A stretch of 50,131 nucleotides of DNA from Runella aurantiaca (GTDB lineage: Bacteria; Bacteroidota; Bacteroidia; Cytophagales; Spirosomataceae): the NCBI RefSeq assembly GCF_003339505.1, contig NZ_QPIW01000042.1, positions 1 to 50,131 on the forward strand, written 5' to 3'. Position numbers and translations under genes: made by a program. Numbering within the stretch: the stretch's first letter is position 1; every line of letters starts with the position of its first letter. The notes beneath the pieces were generated by a model. The model saw only the letters and a list, made by a program, of their open reading frames with translations. It did no database searches and had not been told where the DNA came from. Positions 23,794 through 32,081 of the stretch are shown here, in pieces.

Positions 23794-24993
23794 ATGAAAA
23801 CAATAAAAACACAAGTTGGCATCATTGGAGCGGGGCCAGCTGGCTTGACCCTTGCCCATTGGCTCAAAAAACACGGAATTGAAGCGGTCATCATTGAGCA
23901 CCGTAGCCGAGAATATATTCAAGGACGGGTGCGGGCGGGCCTTTTGGAACAAAATACGGTCGATATTCTTAAAAAATTGGGCTTGGCCGACCGCTTGGTA
24001 AAAGAAGGACAGGAGCACCACGGAGTCTATTTGAACTTTGATGGCAAGCGCGTAAGAGTGCCTTTTGGACAACTTACGGGCGGACGCAACATCACGATTT
24101 ATGGTCAGCAGGAAGTCGTCAAAGACCTGACGGAGGCTTGGTTGGCACAGAGTGGTCAATTGTTGTTTGAAGCCCCTGCTCTTGAACTGGAAGGCATCGA
24201 AACCGACAGCCCCAAAATACATTTTGAACACAACGGTGAAAAAGGAATTGTTGAATGCGACTTCATTGCCGCCTGCGACGGTTTTCACGGTTTGGGTCGT
24301 AAATCAATGCCCAAAGACGCCTATAAAGAATATTCGGTCACGTATCCGTTCAGTTGGCTGGGGATTTTGGCCCACGTGGCGCCCTCTTCCGAAGAACTGA
24401 TTTATGCCTATCATGAGCGCGGATTTGCGTTGCATAGTTTGCGTTCAGAAAAAGTAAGTCGATTGTACATCCAAGTGGAAAACGACGACCACGTTGATAA
24501 CTGGTCGGATGAGCAAATTTGGGAAGAGCTTTCGGTGCGTTTGGGTACCGAAGGTTGGAAGCTGAATTCTGGGCCGATTTTTGAAAGAAGTATTACGCCC
24601 ATGCGCAGTTATTTCATTGATAATATGCAACATGGGCGTTTGTTTTTGGCGGGTGACGCCGCCCATATTGTGCCTCCTACGGGCGGAAAAGGACTCAATC
24701 TGGCCGTGGCGGATGTAAAACATTTGGTGGATGGATTTAGAGATTTCTACGAAAAAGCATCGATGCAAGTGCTGGATAATTATTCGACCATTGCCCTGAA
24801 ACGCATTTGGCGCGCGCAAGATTTCTCCAATTTTATGACCACCCTTTTTCACAAACAATACGAACACGGGTCGTTTCATTATCAATTGCAAAAGGCAAAA
24901 TTTGATTATATCCAACTGTCGGAAGCGTACGCAACGACCATCGCCGAAAACTACGTGGGCCTACCTTTTGAGTCCTTTGATGCGTTGGATTAG
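23794..24993 (+). CDS. pobA: 4-hydroxybenzoate 3-monooxygenase
   Basis: A 399-residue class A flavoprotein hydroxylase of typical length. FAD motif GIIGAGPAGLTLAHWL is at the N-terminus, the substrate-side RVRAGLLEQNTVDIL near 46-60, the DG motif (AACDGFHGLGRKS) near 164-176, and GRLFLAGDAAHIVPPTGGKG near 282-301. It hydroxylates 4-hydroxybenzoate to protocatechuate with NAD(P)H and oxygen and is the link between the P450/phosphotransferase block and the pca block. It starts 2 bases after the pcaD-pcaC fusion gene, deep inside the pca operon rather than as a separate unit. Confidence 0.95.
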   Translation: MKTIKTQVGIIGAGPAGLTLAHWLKKHGIEAVIIEHRSREYIQGRVRAGLLEQNTVDILKKLGLADRLVKEGQEHHGVYLNFDGKRVRVPFGQLTGGRNITIYGQQEVVKDLTEAWLAQSGQLLFEAPALELEGIETDSPKIHFEHNGEKGIVECDFIAACDGFHGLGRKSMPKDAYKEYSVTYPFSWLGILAHVAPSSEELIYAYHERGFALHSLRSEKVSRLYIQVENDDHVDNWSDEQIWEELSVRLGTEGWKLNSGPIFERSITPMRSYFIDNMQHGRLFLAGDAAHIVPPTGGKGLNLAVADVKHLVDGFRDFYEKASMQVLDNYSTIALKRIWRAQDFSNFMTTLFHKQYEHGSFHYQLQKAKFDYIQLSEAYATTIAENYVGLPFESFDALD

Positions 24994-25045
24994 TGTTTTT
25001 TTATTGATTTTTACCCATTCTTTTTGAATACTTTATTAATCAAAA

Positions 25046-26392
25046 ATGAAAGAAGTTCCAATTATAGATGTAGCGACCGCCGCCCAAATGGTCAAAGACG
25101 GCGACACAATTTTGCAGGGTGGCTTCGGCATGACTGGAAATCCCGTTCACCTCATGCACGCCTTGGCCGAAACGGGCACTAAAAACCTCACTTTTATCGG
25201 TAACAACGTGGGAGAAGTGGGCATTGGCGGGGGGCGTTTGCTCCAAAATGGGCAGATTAAAAAGATGATTGGCTCGTTTTTTACGTCCAATCCCGACGCC
25301 GTCAAAGCCGCCCAAAGCGGTCAGGTCGCGTATGAATTGTTGCCACAGGGCACGTTGGCCGAGGCCATTCGGGCGGGTGGTGCGGGTATCGGAGGTTTTT
25401 ACACGCCCACGTCGGCGGGGACGCTCATTGCACAAGGCCGTGAAACCAAAATCATTGACGGAGCCGAGCAGGTATTCATCAAAGGAATTCGGGGAAATGT
25501 GGCCTTTATTCGGGCGTGGCGGGCTGATACAGCGGGCAATTTACAGTACCGCATGACCGAACAAAACTTTAACAAAGCCATGGCCACGGCCGCCGATTTG
25601 GTCATTGCCGAAGTCGAAGAAATTGTACCCGTGGGAGAAATTGCCCCTGAGCACGTGCATACCCAGGGCTGTTTTGTCAATTATCTGGTACAGGCCACGT
25701 TGACCTTGGAAGATTTGGGTTCGTCGGCGTCGGTTTCGTCTTCCAAAAAAGTGGATGAAAGCCGCATGAATATGGCCAAACGGGCGTTGGCGGAGCTAAA
25801 AAAAGGCGATGTTGTTAATCTTGGCATCGGCATTCCTACCCTCGTGGCCGATTTGATTACGGAAGAGCACGGCATTATTTTGCACACTGAAAACGGAATG
25901 TTGGGGGTAGGCCCCGTGCCTACGGATGGGGGCGGTGCCATGAATTACCCCGTAAATGCGGGTAAAATTCCCGTGACGGCACTCAAAGGAAGCAGTTATT
26001 TCGACAGTGCCGATTCCTTTGCCATGATTCGCGGCCGACACATCGATGCCGCCATTATGGGCGGTTTGGAAGTAGATGAAGCGGCCAACTTAGCCAACTG
26101 GGCCGTGCCCGGAAAGCCGCTCTTGGGCGTGGGCGGGGCGATGGATTTGGCCAAAGGTGCCAAACGACTCATCATCACCATGACGCACACCAATCCCGAT
26201 GGCTCGTCCAAGATTGTTCCTGCCTGTACGTTGCCGTTGACGGCTTCGGGCGTGGTAGATTTGGTGATTACCGATCTGGCCGTGTTTGCTTTTCCAGAAA
26301 ATAAATTGACGCTTATCGAACTGATGCCCGGCGCGACGTTGGATGAAGTAAAAGCCAAAACAAGTGCTTCCTTTGTGGAGCAACTTGCCTGA
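25046..26392 (+). CDS. pcaIJ: 3-oxoadipate CoA-transferase, fused alpha and beta subunits (PcaIJ)
   Basis: A 448-residue family I CoA-transferase with both subunits in one chain. Residues 1-220 are the alpha half ([16 protein letters not shown], then [14 protein letters not shown] and [12 protein letters not shown]). Residues about 235-448 are the beta half, with catalytic E282 in [10 protein letters not shown] linker rich in Ser ([10 protein letters not shown]) joins them. It activates 3-oxoadipate with succinyl-CoA. A general 3-oxoacid (SCOT) function is possible from sequence alone, but the place between pobA and pcaF makes the oxoadipate role far more likely. Confidence 0.9.
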   Translation: MKEVPIIDVATAAQMVKDGDTILQGGFGMTGNPVHLMHALAETGTKNLTFIGNNVGEVGIGGGRLLQNGQIKKMIGSFFTSNPDAVKAAQSGQVAYELLPQGTLAEAIRAGGAGIGGFYTPTSAGTLIAQGRETKIIDGAEQVFIKGIRGNVAFIRAWRADTAGNLQYRMTEQNFNKAMATAADLVIAEVEEIVPVGEIAPEHVHTQGCFVNYLVQATLTLEDLGSSASVSSSKKVDESRMNMAKRALAELKKGDVVNLGIGIPTLVADLITEEHGIILHTENGMLGVGPVPTDGGGAMNYPVNAGKIPVTALKGSSYFDSADSFAMIRGRHIDAAIMGGLEVDEAANLANWAVPGKPLLGVGGAMDLAKGAKRLIITMTHTNPDGSSKIVPACTLPLTASGVVDLVITDLAVFAFPENKLTLIELMPGATLDEVKAKTSASFVEQLA

Positions 26393-26421
26393 AATTGAAT
26401 TCATTCTATTGAATATATACC

Positions 26422-27630
26422 ATGAAACAAGCCTATATCATTGATGCCGTCCGGACGCCAATCGGGGGTTTTGGCGGCAGTTTGTCCAACGTCCGCGCGG
26501 ATGACTTGGCGGCTATTCCAATTCGGGAACTCATCAAACGTACGCCTTCAATTCCGTTGGATGCCATCGAAGATGTGATTTTGGGCTGTCATAATCAGGC
26601 GGGAGAAGACAACCGTAACGTAGCGCGGATGGCGCTGCTGTTGGCGGGTTTGCCGTATACCGTGCCGGGCGAAACCGTCAATCGGTTGTGCTCTTCAGGG
26701 ATGTCGGCGGTTATTCACGCCAACCGCGCCATCAAAGCCGACGACGGCGATGTATTTATCGCGGGTGGCATGGAGCACATGACGCGCGGTCCGTGGGTGA
26801 TTTCAAAAACGTCCAAACCTTTCGGAAACGACGCCCAAATGTTTGATTCTAGCTTCGGATGGCGATTTATTAATCCCCAGATGCAGAAACTTTACGGCAC
26901 CGATGCCATGGGCGTAACGGCTGAAAACCTCGCCGACATGTACCAAATCAGTCGCGAAGACCAAGACTTATTTGCGTACAATTCGCAGAAAAAAGCCTTT
27001 GCGGCCCAGCAAAGCGGAATTTTAAATGAAGAAATTGTGGCGGTAGAATGGGCCGACAAAAAAGGAAATGTGACGGTTTTTGACAAAGATGAATTTATCA
27101 AAGGAAACTCAACCCTTGAAAAATTAGCCCAACTGAAACCCGCATTCAAGAAGGAAAACGGAACCGTGACCGCAGGTAACTCGTCGGGACTCAACGACGG
27201 GGCGGCGGCCATGTTTATTGCTTCAGAAGAGGCAATAAAGCGTTTTGATTTAACGCCTAAGGCGCGTATTGTCAGCTCGGCGGTGGTAGGCGTTGAGCCG
27301 CGTATTATGGGCATCGGCCCGCTGCCAGCTTCGCAAAAAGCCCTTCAAAAGGCGGGCTTAACCCTTGCCGAAATGGACGTGATTGAGTTTAACGAAGCTT
27401 TTGCGGCCCAGTGTCTGGCCGTTACACGGAATCTAGGACTCGCCGACGATGACCCCAGAATCAACCCCAACGGCGGAGCCATTGCGTTGGGTCACCCGCT
27501 GGGTATGTCGGGTACGCGTATTATCCAAGCGGCAGTTAATCAATTGATAAGAACCCAAAAACGTTACGCGCTCGTGTCGATGTGCGTAGGCGTAGGCATG
27601 GGCTACGCCGTGATAGTAGAGCGAGTATAA
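26422..27630 (+). CDS. pcaF: 3-oxoadipyl-CoA thiolase
   Basis: A 402-residue thiolase of the PcaF/PaaJ group. Acyl-enzyme C90 is in [12 protein letters not shown], the active-site His in [16 protein letters not shown] near 351-366, and the second Cys in SMCVGVGMG near 385-393. The N-terminal [24 protein letters not shown] matches 3-oxoadipyl-CoA thiolases. It splits 3-oxoadipyl-CoA to succinyl-CoA and acetyl-CoA, ending the pathway. It is the last gene of the operon and a hairpin follows at 27635. Confidence 0.93.
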   Translation: MKQAYIIDAVRTPIGGFGGSLSNVRADDLAAIPIRELIKRTPSIPLDAIEDVILGCHNQAGEDNRNVARMALLLAGLPYTVPGETVNRLCSSGMSAVIHANRAIKADDGDVFIAGGMEHMTRGPWVISKTSKPFGNDAQMFDSSFGWRFINPQMQKLYGTDAMGVTAENLADMYQISREDQDLFAYNSQKKAFAAQQSGILNEEIVAVEWADKKGNVTVFDKDEFIKGNSTLEKLAQLKPAFKKENGTVTAGNSSGLNDGAAAMFIASEEAIKRFDLTPKARIVSSAVVGVEPRIMGIGPLPASQKALQKAGLTLAEMDVIEFNEAFAAQCLAVTRNLGLADDDPRINPNGGAIALGHPLGMSGTRIIQAAVNQLIRTQKRYALVSMCVGVGMGYAVIVERV

Positions 27631-27634
27631 TTTT

Positions 27635-27667
27635 AACGTCGGTGAGGTTCTAGTCCTCGCCGACGTT
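27635..27667. terminator. Hairpin between convergent pcaF and the HxlR gene
   Basis: AACGTCGGTGAGG (27635-27647) pairs with CCTCGCCGACGTT (27655-27667) with one G-U pair and a 7-base loop. It fills the 38-base gap between two convergent genes. The flanks are AT-rich but lack a long T-run on either side. Confidence 0.65.
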
Positions 27668-27668
27668 A

Positions 27669-28049
27669 TTAAACCTCCACAACGTCCAATTCCTCCGTCT
27701 CAATTGGCGTATCGGTCGTCATGATTCTTTTGCGGTGTTGCGCGCCCCATTCTTTCATCTCCATCAGCACTTTCTTCAACGAATGGCCGTAGGGAGCCAT
27801 TTCGTACTCAACGGTTACAGGGACGGTATCATACACTGTTCGCTTTACCAATTGGTTGATTTCCAGCTCCCTCAATTCTTTGGATAACATTCGGGGCGTG
27901 ATATTGGGAATTGAACGTTCGAGTTCCTTAAATCGTTTTTTTCCTTCCATCAAAGCGCCTAAAATCGGTAACTTCCATTTACCGCTGAGGATGTCCAAAC
28001 AATCCCGTATGGGTATTACAAAGGCCGAACATTCTGTTTTGTTATGCAT
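27669..28049 (-). CDS. HxlR (DUF24) family winged-helix regulator
   Basis: A 126-residue DUF24/HxlR regulator: DILSGKWKLPILGALMEGKKRFKELE leads into NITPRMLSKELRELEINQLV (recognition helix) and the wing with YEMAPYGHSLKKVL. Cysteines are at positions 7 and 17; several family members sense quinones or aldehydes through an N-terminal Cys, but alignment of these residues is uncertain. It is divergent from a QorB-like gene, with a 28-base palindrome in between, so it probably represses that gene and itself. Confidence 0.88.
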   Translation of the reverse strand: MHNKTECSAFVIPIRDCLDILSGKWKLPILGALMEGKKRFKELERSIPNITPRMLSKELRELEINQLVKRTVYDTVPVTVEYEMAPYGHSLKKVLMEMKEWGAQHRKRIMTTDTPIETEELDVVEV

Positions 28050-28079
28050 ACTTTTTATTGGATTGATAAAGAGTTGCTA

Positions 28080-28107
28080 TACCAAAGTATATCGGTATAC
28101 TTTGGTA
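28080..28107. promoter_or_regulatory. Perfect 28-base palindromic operator (HxlR site)
   Basis: TACCAAAGTATA (28080-28091) and TATACTTTGGTA (28096-28107) are exact reverse complements around TCGG. It lies in the 135-base gap between the divergent HxlR and QorB-like genes, upstream of the -7 boxes of the latter. Symmetry and position fit the dimeric HxlR protein encoded alongside. Confidence 0.75.
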
Positions 28108-28114
28108 TAGTGGT

Positions 28115-28145
28115 TACTTTTGTATAGCAAAGATAGCTACCTTTG
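28115..28145 (+). promoter_or_regulatory. Two -7 boxes for the QorB-like gene
   Basis: TACTTTTG (28115-28122) and TACCTTTG (28138-28145) both match TAnnTTTG exactly. The second ends 39 bases before the ATG at 28185, which argues against any start upstream of 28185. Confidence 0.55.
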
Positions 28146-28184
28146 ACCAATCAAAAAACAATTTTAGTCAAAAAACTTATTACC

Positions 28185-29045
28185 ATGATTTTAGTAACAG
28201 CAGCGACTGGACATTTAGGAAAAGGGGTTATTGATTTTCTTCTCAAAGCCGTGCCAGCGCATCAAATTGTGGCGTTGGTGCGTGACCCCGCCAAAGCAGA
28301 AGAGCTGACGGACAAAGGAATAGCGATTCGTAAGGGAGATTATTTTGATGCCGCATCGCTCGTAAAAGCATTCGACGGTATTGAAACATTATTGCTGATT
28401 TCGTCGGGTTCATTGGAAGATAGAGTAGGGCAGCATACCAATGCCATCAACGCGGCTAAAGAGGCGGGGGTTAAACATTTAATTTACACCAGTGCTTTGA
28501 AAACCTCTTATCAAACCAAATTTACTCTGGGCGTCGACCACATCAAAACGGAAGAATATCTAAAATCGTCGGGAATTTCGTACACGATTTTTAGAAATAC
28601 TTTTTACGCCGAAGTAGTGCCGATGCTGGTGGGGAATGCGCTAGAAACAGGCCAGTGGTTTTATCCTGCGGCTGAAGCAAAAGCAAACTTTGTGCTGCGC
28701 GCCGATATTGCCGAAGCATTGGCCAAGGTGCTTGTGGCTCCTGAAAAGCACCTTAACCAAACTTACGAAATTACCTCTGCAAAATCGTATTCGTTTACTG
28801 AACTCGCGGAGCAATTAAGCGACGTAACGGGAAAAACCATCACATATACTGCTATTTCGACCGAATCTTTCAAGGCGGGACTGGGGCAGGCGGGTGTTCC
28901 GGAGGCGTTTATTCCGATGTTAGTGAGTATCAGCGAAGCACTGAAAGACGGAGAAATGGACGTAACCGATGCCGCGTTGGAACAGCTTCTCGGACGTAAG
29001 CCAACCGCTTTGAGTTTGTATTTTCAAGCTAATTATACTGCTTGA
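28185..29045 (+). CDS. NAD(P)H:quinone oxidoreductase, QorB/NmrA-like
   Basis: A 286-residue atypical SDR, the same length as E. coli QorB (YtfG), with collinear motifs: ILVTAATGHLGKGV at the N-terminus, VPAHQIVALVRDPAKAEEL, LLLISS, INAAKEAGVKHLIYTSAL, IKTEEYLKSSGISYTIFRN. It lacks a classical YxxxK and should bind NADP and reduce quinones. ATG 28185 is chosen because the dinucleotide-binding strand begins there and promoter boxes lie just upstream. Likely induced when the divergent HxlR protein releases the palindrome. Quinones formed by side oxidation of catechols from the adjacent pathway are a plausible trigger, but that link is inference. Confidence 0.85.
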   Translation: MILVTAATGHLGKGVIDFLLKAVPAHQIVALVRDPAKAEELTDKGIAIRKGDYFDAASLVKAFDGIETLLLISSGSLEDRVGQHTNAINAAKEAGVKHLIYTSALKTSYQTKFTLGVDHIKTEEYLKSSGISYTIFRNTFYAEVVPMLVGNALETGQWFYPAAEAKANFVLRADIAEALAKVLVAPEKHLNQTYEITSAKSYSFTELAEQLSDVTGKTITYTAISTESFKAGLGQAGVPEAFIPMLVSISEALKDGEMDVTDAALEQLLGRKPTALSLYFQANYTA

Positions 29046-29103
29046 TGCGCCGTTTGGAAACTAAATTAACCTTTTTTCTCATTCTCTAAAACCCTCATAC
29101 ACA

Positions 29104-29484
29104 ATGAAAATAGCCCTCTGGATTGTTCAGGGATTACTTGCCCTGATGTTTGCCTTTGCTGGATTTACCAAAATGACGACCCCCATTAGCGAACTGGCCC
29201 CCCAAATGCCTTGGGTGAATGATTTTTCAGAAAGCATGGTACGTTTTGTGGGGGCAGTTGAGCTTTTAGGAGCGATTGGTTTATTGCTCCCCGCGCTTTT
29301 AAGAATAAAACCACTCCTGACGCCATTGGCTGCGCTGGGCTTGGCTGTTACGATGCTTTTTGCGGCGGTCTATCACCTAACCAAAGCCGAATATTCAGGC
29401 ATTGGCATCAACGCAGTTTTGGGTGGCTTGGCGTTGTTTGTGGCGTGGGGAAGGTATAAAAAAGAACCCATTTTGGCGAAATAA
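29104..29484 (+). CDS. DoxX family membrane protein
   Basis: A 126-residue protein with four hydrophobic helices (about 4-22, 45-65, 70-90, 98-115) and the DoxX start (WIVQGLLALMFAFAGFTKM). DoxX proteins are often found with redox-stress genes; function is not well set. It lies 58 bases after the QorB-like gene and before a strong terminator, so it is probably the second gene of that HxlR-controlled unit. Confidence 0.83.
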   Translation: MKIALWIVQGLLALMFAFAGFTKMTTPISELAPQMPWVNDFSESMVRFVGAVELLGAIGLLLPALLRIKPLLTPLAALGLAVTMLFAAVYHLTKAEYSGIGINAVLGGLALFVAWGRYKKEPILAK

Positions 29485-29534
29485 TGCCCTTTGATTTGTT
29501 CATGTTGAGTACTGATTGGGCTTTTTAAGTACAT

Positions 29535-29572
29535 GTCAGACCGAGAGCCATTTCTCGGTCTGACGTTTTTTT
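29535..29572 (+). terminator. Rho-independent terminator after the doxX-like gene
   Basis: A 12-bp perfect stem, GTCAGACCGAGA (29535-29546) with TCTCGGTCTGAC (29553-29564), then G and seven T (29566-29572). Confidence 0.92.
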
Positions 29573-29640
29573 GATATGCATAAAGTGTTTTTTCGATAGA
29601 GTATCAGGAACATAATTGCGAGTGTCGGTGTTTTTTTTTC

Positions 29641-31398
29641 ATGGATATACTCTACCGTTACCTTCGGCCTCACTGGAAACTTATTTTTGTAGCCCTCTCG
29701 CTGGCAGCAGTCAATCAAATTTTTTCACTGCTCGACCCCTACATTTACCGCTTGGTCATTGACCGTTACGCCACCAACTTCAAGCGTTTTACCGAAAACG
29801 AATACATTTTGGGTACGCTAAAGTTTGTCGGACTGGCCATTGGCGCGGCAATGGTGTCGCGCATTGCCAAAAACTTTCAGGATTACTTTATCAGCGTCAT
29901 TACCCAGCGTGTCGGTACTAAAATATATACCGATGGCATCAAACATTCGTTGGCGTTGCCGTATCAGGTTTTTGAAGACCAACGCAGCGGACAGACCCTC
30001 GGCGTGCTTCAAAAAGTGAAAACCGATACCGAGCGCATGATTACGTCGGTGGTCAACGTGGTTTTTCAGTCGTTGATTGGGATTACGTTTGTGATTATTT
30101 ATGCATGGACCATTTACTGGCCCATTGCTCCCGTTTACTTCCTAACCATCCCCGTGATTGCGTGGTTGAGTTCGGTATTAAGCAAAAGAATCAAAAAAAT
30201 TCAGACCAAAATCGTGGCTGAAACCACTGCATTGGCGGGCAGTACCACGGAGTCGCTGCGCAACATTGAATTGGTCAAAAGCCTCGGATTGACCGATCAG
30301 GAGATCAAACGCCTGAACGGAAATACCGAGAAGATTCTTGGATTAGAACTACGTAAAGTGAAGTTTGTCAGAACCTTAGGTTTTGTGCAAGGTACTACCA
30401 TCAACTTCCTGCGCAGTTGTATCGTAGCGCTGATGCTGTGGCTTATTTTTAAGGAAGTGCTCACCATCGGCCAATATTTCTCGCTGTTGCTTTACTCTTT
30501 TTTCATCTTTGGCCCGTTGCAGGAGCTTGGCAATGTCATACAGTTATACCGTGAGGCGGAGGTTTCGCTCAACAACTTTCGGGATATTATGAGTAGACCC
30601 AAGGAAGCCAAACCCGCCAATCCCGTGGCGTTGACTCGGATTGAAAATGTTGTTTTCAAAAATGTCGTTTTCAAACACTTGACCGCCGCGCGCGCTGCTT
30701 TATTAAACGTCAATTTTGAGGTGAAAAAAGGGGAAACCATTGCCTTTGCGGGTCCGTCGGGCAGTGGAAAAACGACCCTGATTAAGTTGTTAGTGGGTTT
30801 GTATGACCCCGAAGAAGGAAGTATTGCGTACAACGGCATTGATAGCCGACAGATAGACAAGGATGAACTGCGGGAGCAAATCGGTTTTGTGGCGCAAGAT
30901 GCACAGTTGTTTTCGGGAACCATTCGCGAAAATCTTCTCTTTGTAAAACCCACCGCGACCGACGAAGAATGCCTCGACGTACTCAAAAAAGCGGCGGCTT
31001 ACTCATTGATTAACCGGGCCGACAATGGCTTGGACACGGTCATTGGCGAAGGAGGAATGAAAGTGTCGGGGGGAGAGAAACAACGTTTATCCATTGCCCG
31101 TGCGCTGCTGAGAACCCCAAATTTGTTAATTTTCGACGAAGCCACTTCGGCGCTTGACTCATTGACGGAAGAAGAAATTACGCAAACAATTCGCGAGATT
31201 TCCAACAACGAGCAACACATTACGGTGCTGATTGCGCACCGACTAAGCACCATTATGCACGCCGACCGGATTGTGGTATTGGAGAAGGGTAAAATAGTTG
31301 AGTCAGGAAATCACGAGGATTTACTGACTCAAAAAGGCTTGTATTACGCCATGTGGCGGCAGCAGGTTGGTGAAAGCGAAACCGTTACCAGTGCGTAG
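29641..31398 (+). CDS. ABC transporter, fused permease and ATPase (exporter type)
   Basis: A 585-residue half-transporter: residues about 10-300 are a six-helix type I exporter membrane domain and about 330-585 the ATPase. Walker A GPSGSGKTT is at 371-379, Q-loop in GFVAQDAQLFSG, signature VSGGEKQRL from 475, Walker B LLIFDEATSALD from 495 and H-loop IAHRLST. It should work as a homodimer exporting a lipid, peptide or drug; the substrate cannot be told. Its stop lies 2 bases from that of the convergent lipoprotein gene. Confidence 0.93.
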   Translation: MDILYRYLRPHWKLIFVALSLAAVNQIFSLLDPYIYRLVIDRYATNFKRFTENEYILGTLKFVGLAIGAAMVSRIAKNFQDYFISVITQRVGTKIYTDGIKHSLALPYQVFEDQRSGQTLGVLQKVKTDTERMITSVVNVVFQSLIGITFVIIYAWTIYWPIAPVYFLTIPVIAWLSSVLSKRIKKIQTKIVAETTALAGSTTESLRNIELVKSLGLTDQEIKRLNGNTEKILGLELRKVKFVRTLGFVQGTTINFLRSCIVALMLWLIFKEVLTIGQYFSLLLYSFFIFGPLQELGNVIQLYREAEVSLNNFRDIMSRPKEAKPANPVALTRIENVVFKNVVFKHLTAARAALLNVNFEVKKGETIAFAGPSGSGKTTLIKLLVGLYDPEEGSIAYNGIDSRQIDKDELREQIGFVAQDAQLFSGTIRENLLFVKPTATDEECLDVLKKAAAYSLINRADNGLDTVIGEGGMKVSGGEKQRLSIARALLRTPNLLIFDEATSALDSLTEEEITQTIREISNNEQHITVLIAHRLSTIMHADRIVVLEKGKIVESGNHEDLLTQKGLYYAMWRQQVGESETVTSA

Positions 31399-31400
31399 AA

Positions 31401-31853
31401 TTATTTCTTGCCAGTAATGGTTACGAGCAACTTGCTGTCAGGGTCAACAAAAGAAAGACTTAATACGCTGTTGCTATAAGTGCCAATTTTGGTGGTTCCG
31501 CTGTAGGCTTCGATTTCGCCAGTGGCAGCTTTCTTTAGGGTAGCTTCGCCGAGGCTGGTTTTGTCTTCGGTTACTTTGCCCGCTTTATCGGTATCGATAA
31601 AAGTGATGGAAGCGGTTGCTTTGTCATCGGCTACTTTGGCGATTTCAATCTTGCCAGAAGACTTAACCCCGCTACTTGGATCGGTATAAGGATAGTCAAT
31701 GCCCAACGGGCCCAACGACACTTTGGTAAGTGTATAGGTTCCAGCTACTTGGTCGCCCATTGCTGGTTCGGGTTCTTCTTTTTTGCTGCATGATATAATC
31801 ACAAAAGCCATCAAAATGACTAGCAGAGCGGATGAAAAACGTGTGTGTTTCAT
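31401..31853 (-). CDS. Hypothetical lipoprotein
   Basis: A 150-residue protein with a lipoprotein signal: a charged start, hydrophobic LLVILMAFVI and a lipobox ending IISC with Cys 22, followed by SKKEEPEP. The mature part is a small beta-rich domain (GTYTLTKVSLGPLG, then ASITFIDTDKAG), similar in style to lipocalin-like or DUF-type Bacteroidota lipoproteins; I cannot assign a family. A -7 match TACATTTG on the minus strand (complement of 31936-31943) lies about 80 bases upstream. Probably anchored in the outer or inner membrane. Confidence 0.75.
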   Translation of the reverse strand: MKHTRFSSALLVILMAFVIISCSKKEEPEPAMGDQVAGTYTLTKVSLGPLGIDYPYTDPSSGVKSSGKIEIAKVADDKATASITFIDTDKAGKVTEDKTSLGEATLKKAATGEIEAYSGTTKIGTYSNSVLSLSFVDPDSKLLVTITGKK

Positions 31854-32081
31854 AAGTACAGGTGAAAATTAAGTTGGATGTTAGATTTGACGGATTGTAC
31901 ACTAATTGCTGTAAATAAACTATACCAATCCGGTACAAATGTAATTAAAGGAAAAATACTAAGTTGGTAACTTTACATAAAATGAATGTCCTGTTTTATT
32001 AAACGGTTGAGGATTTGATTTTTTGAAAGCCTCTTTGTAGTATTGTAAGGCCGCATCACCAAATCAAATTATTCCTAAACA

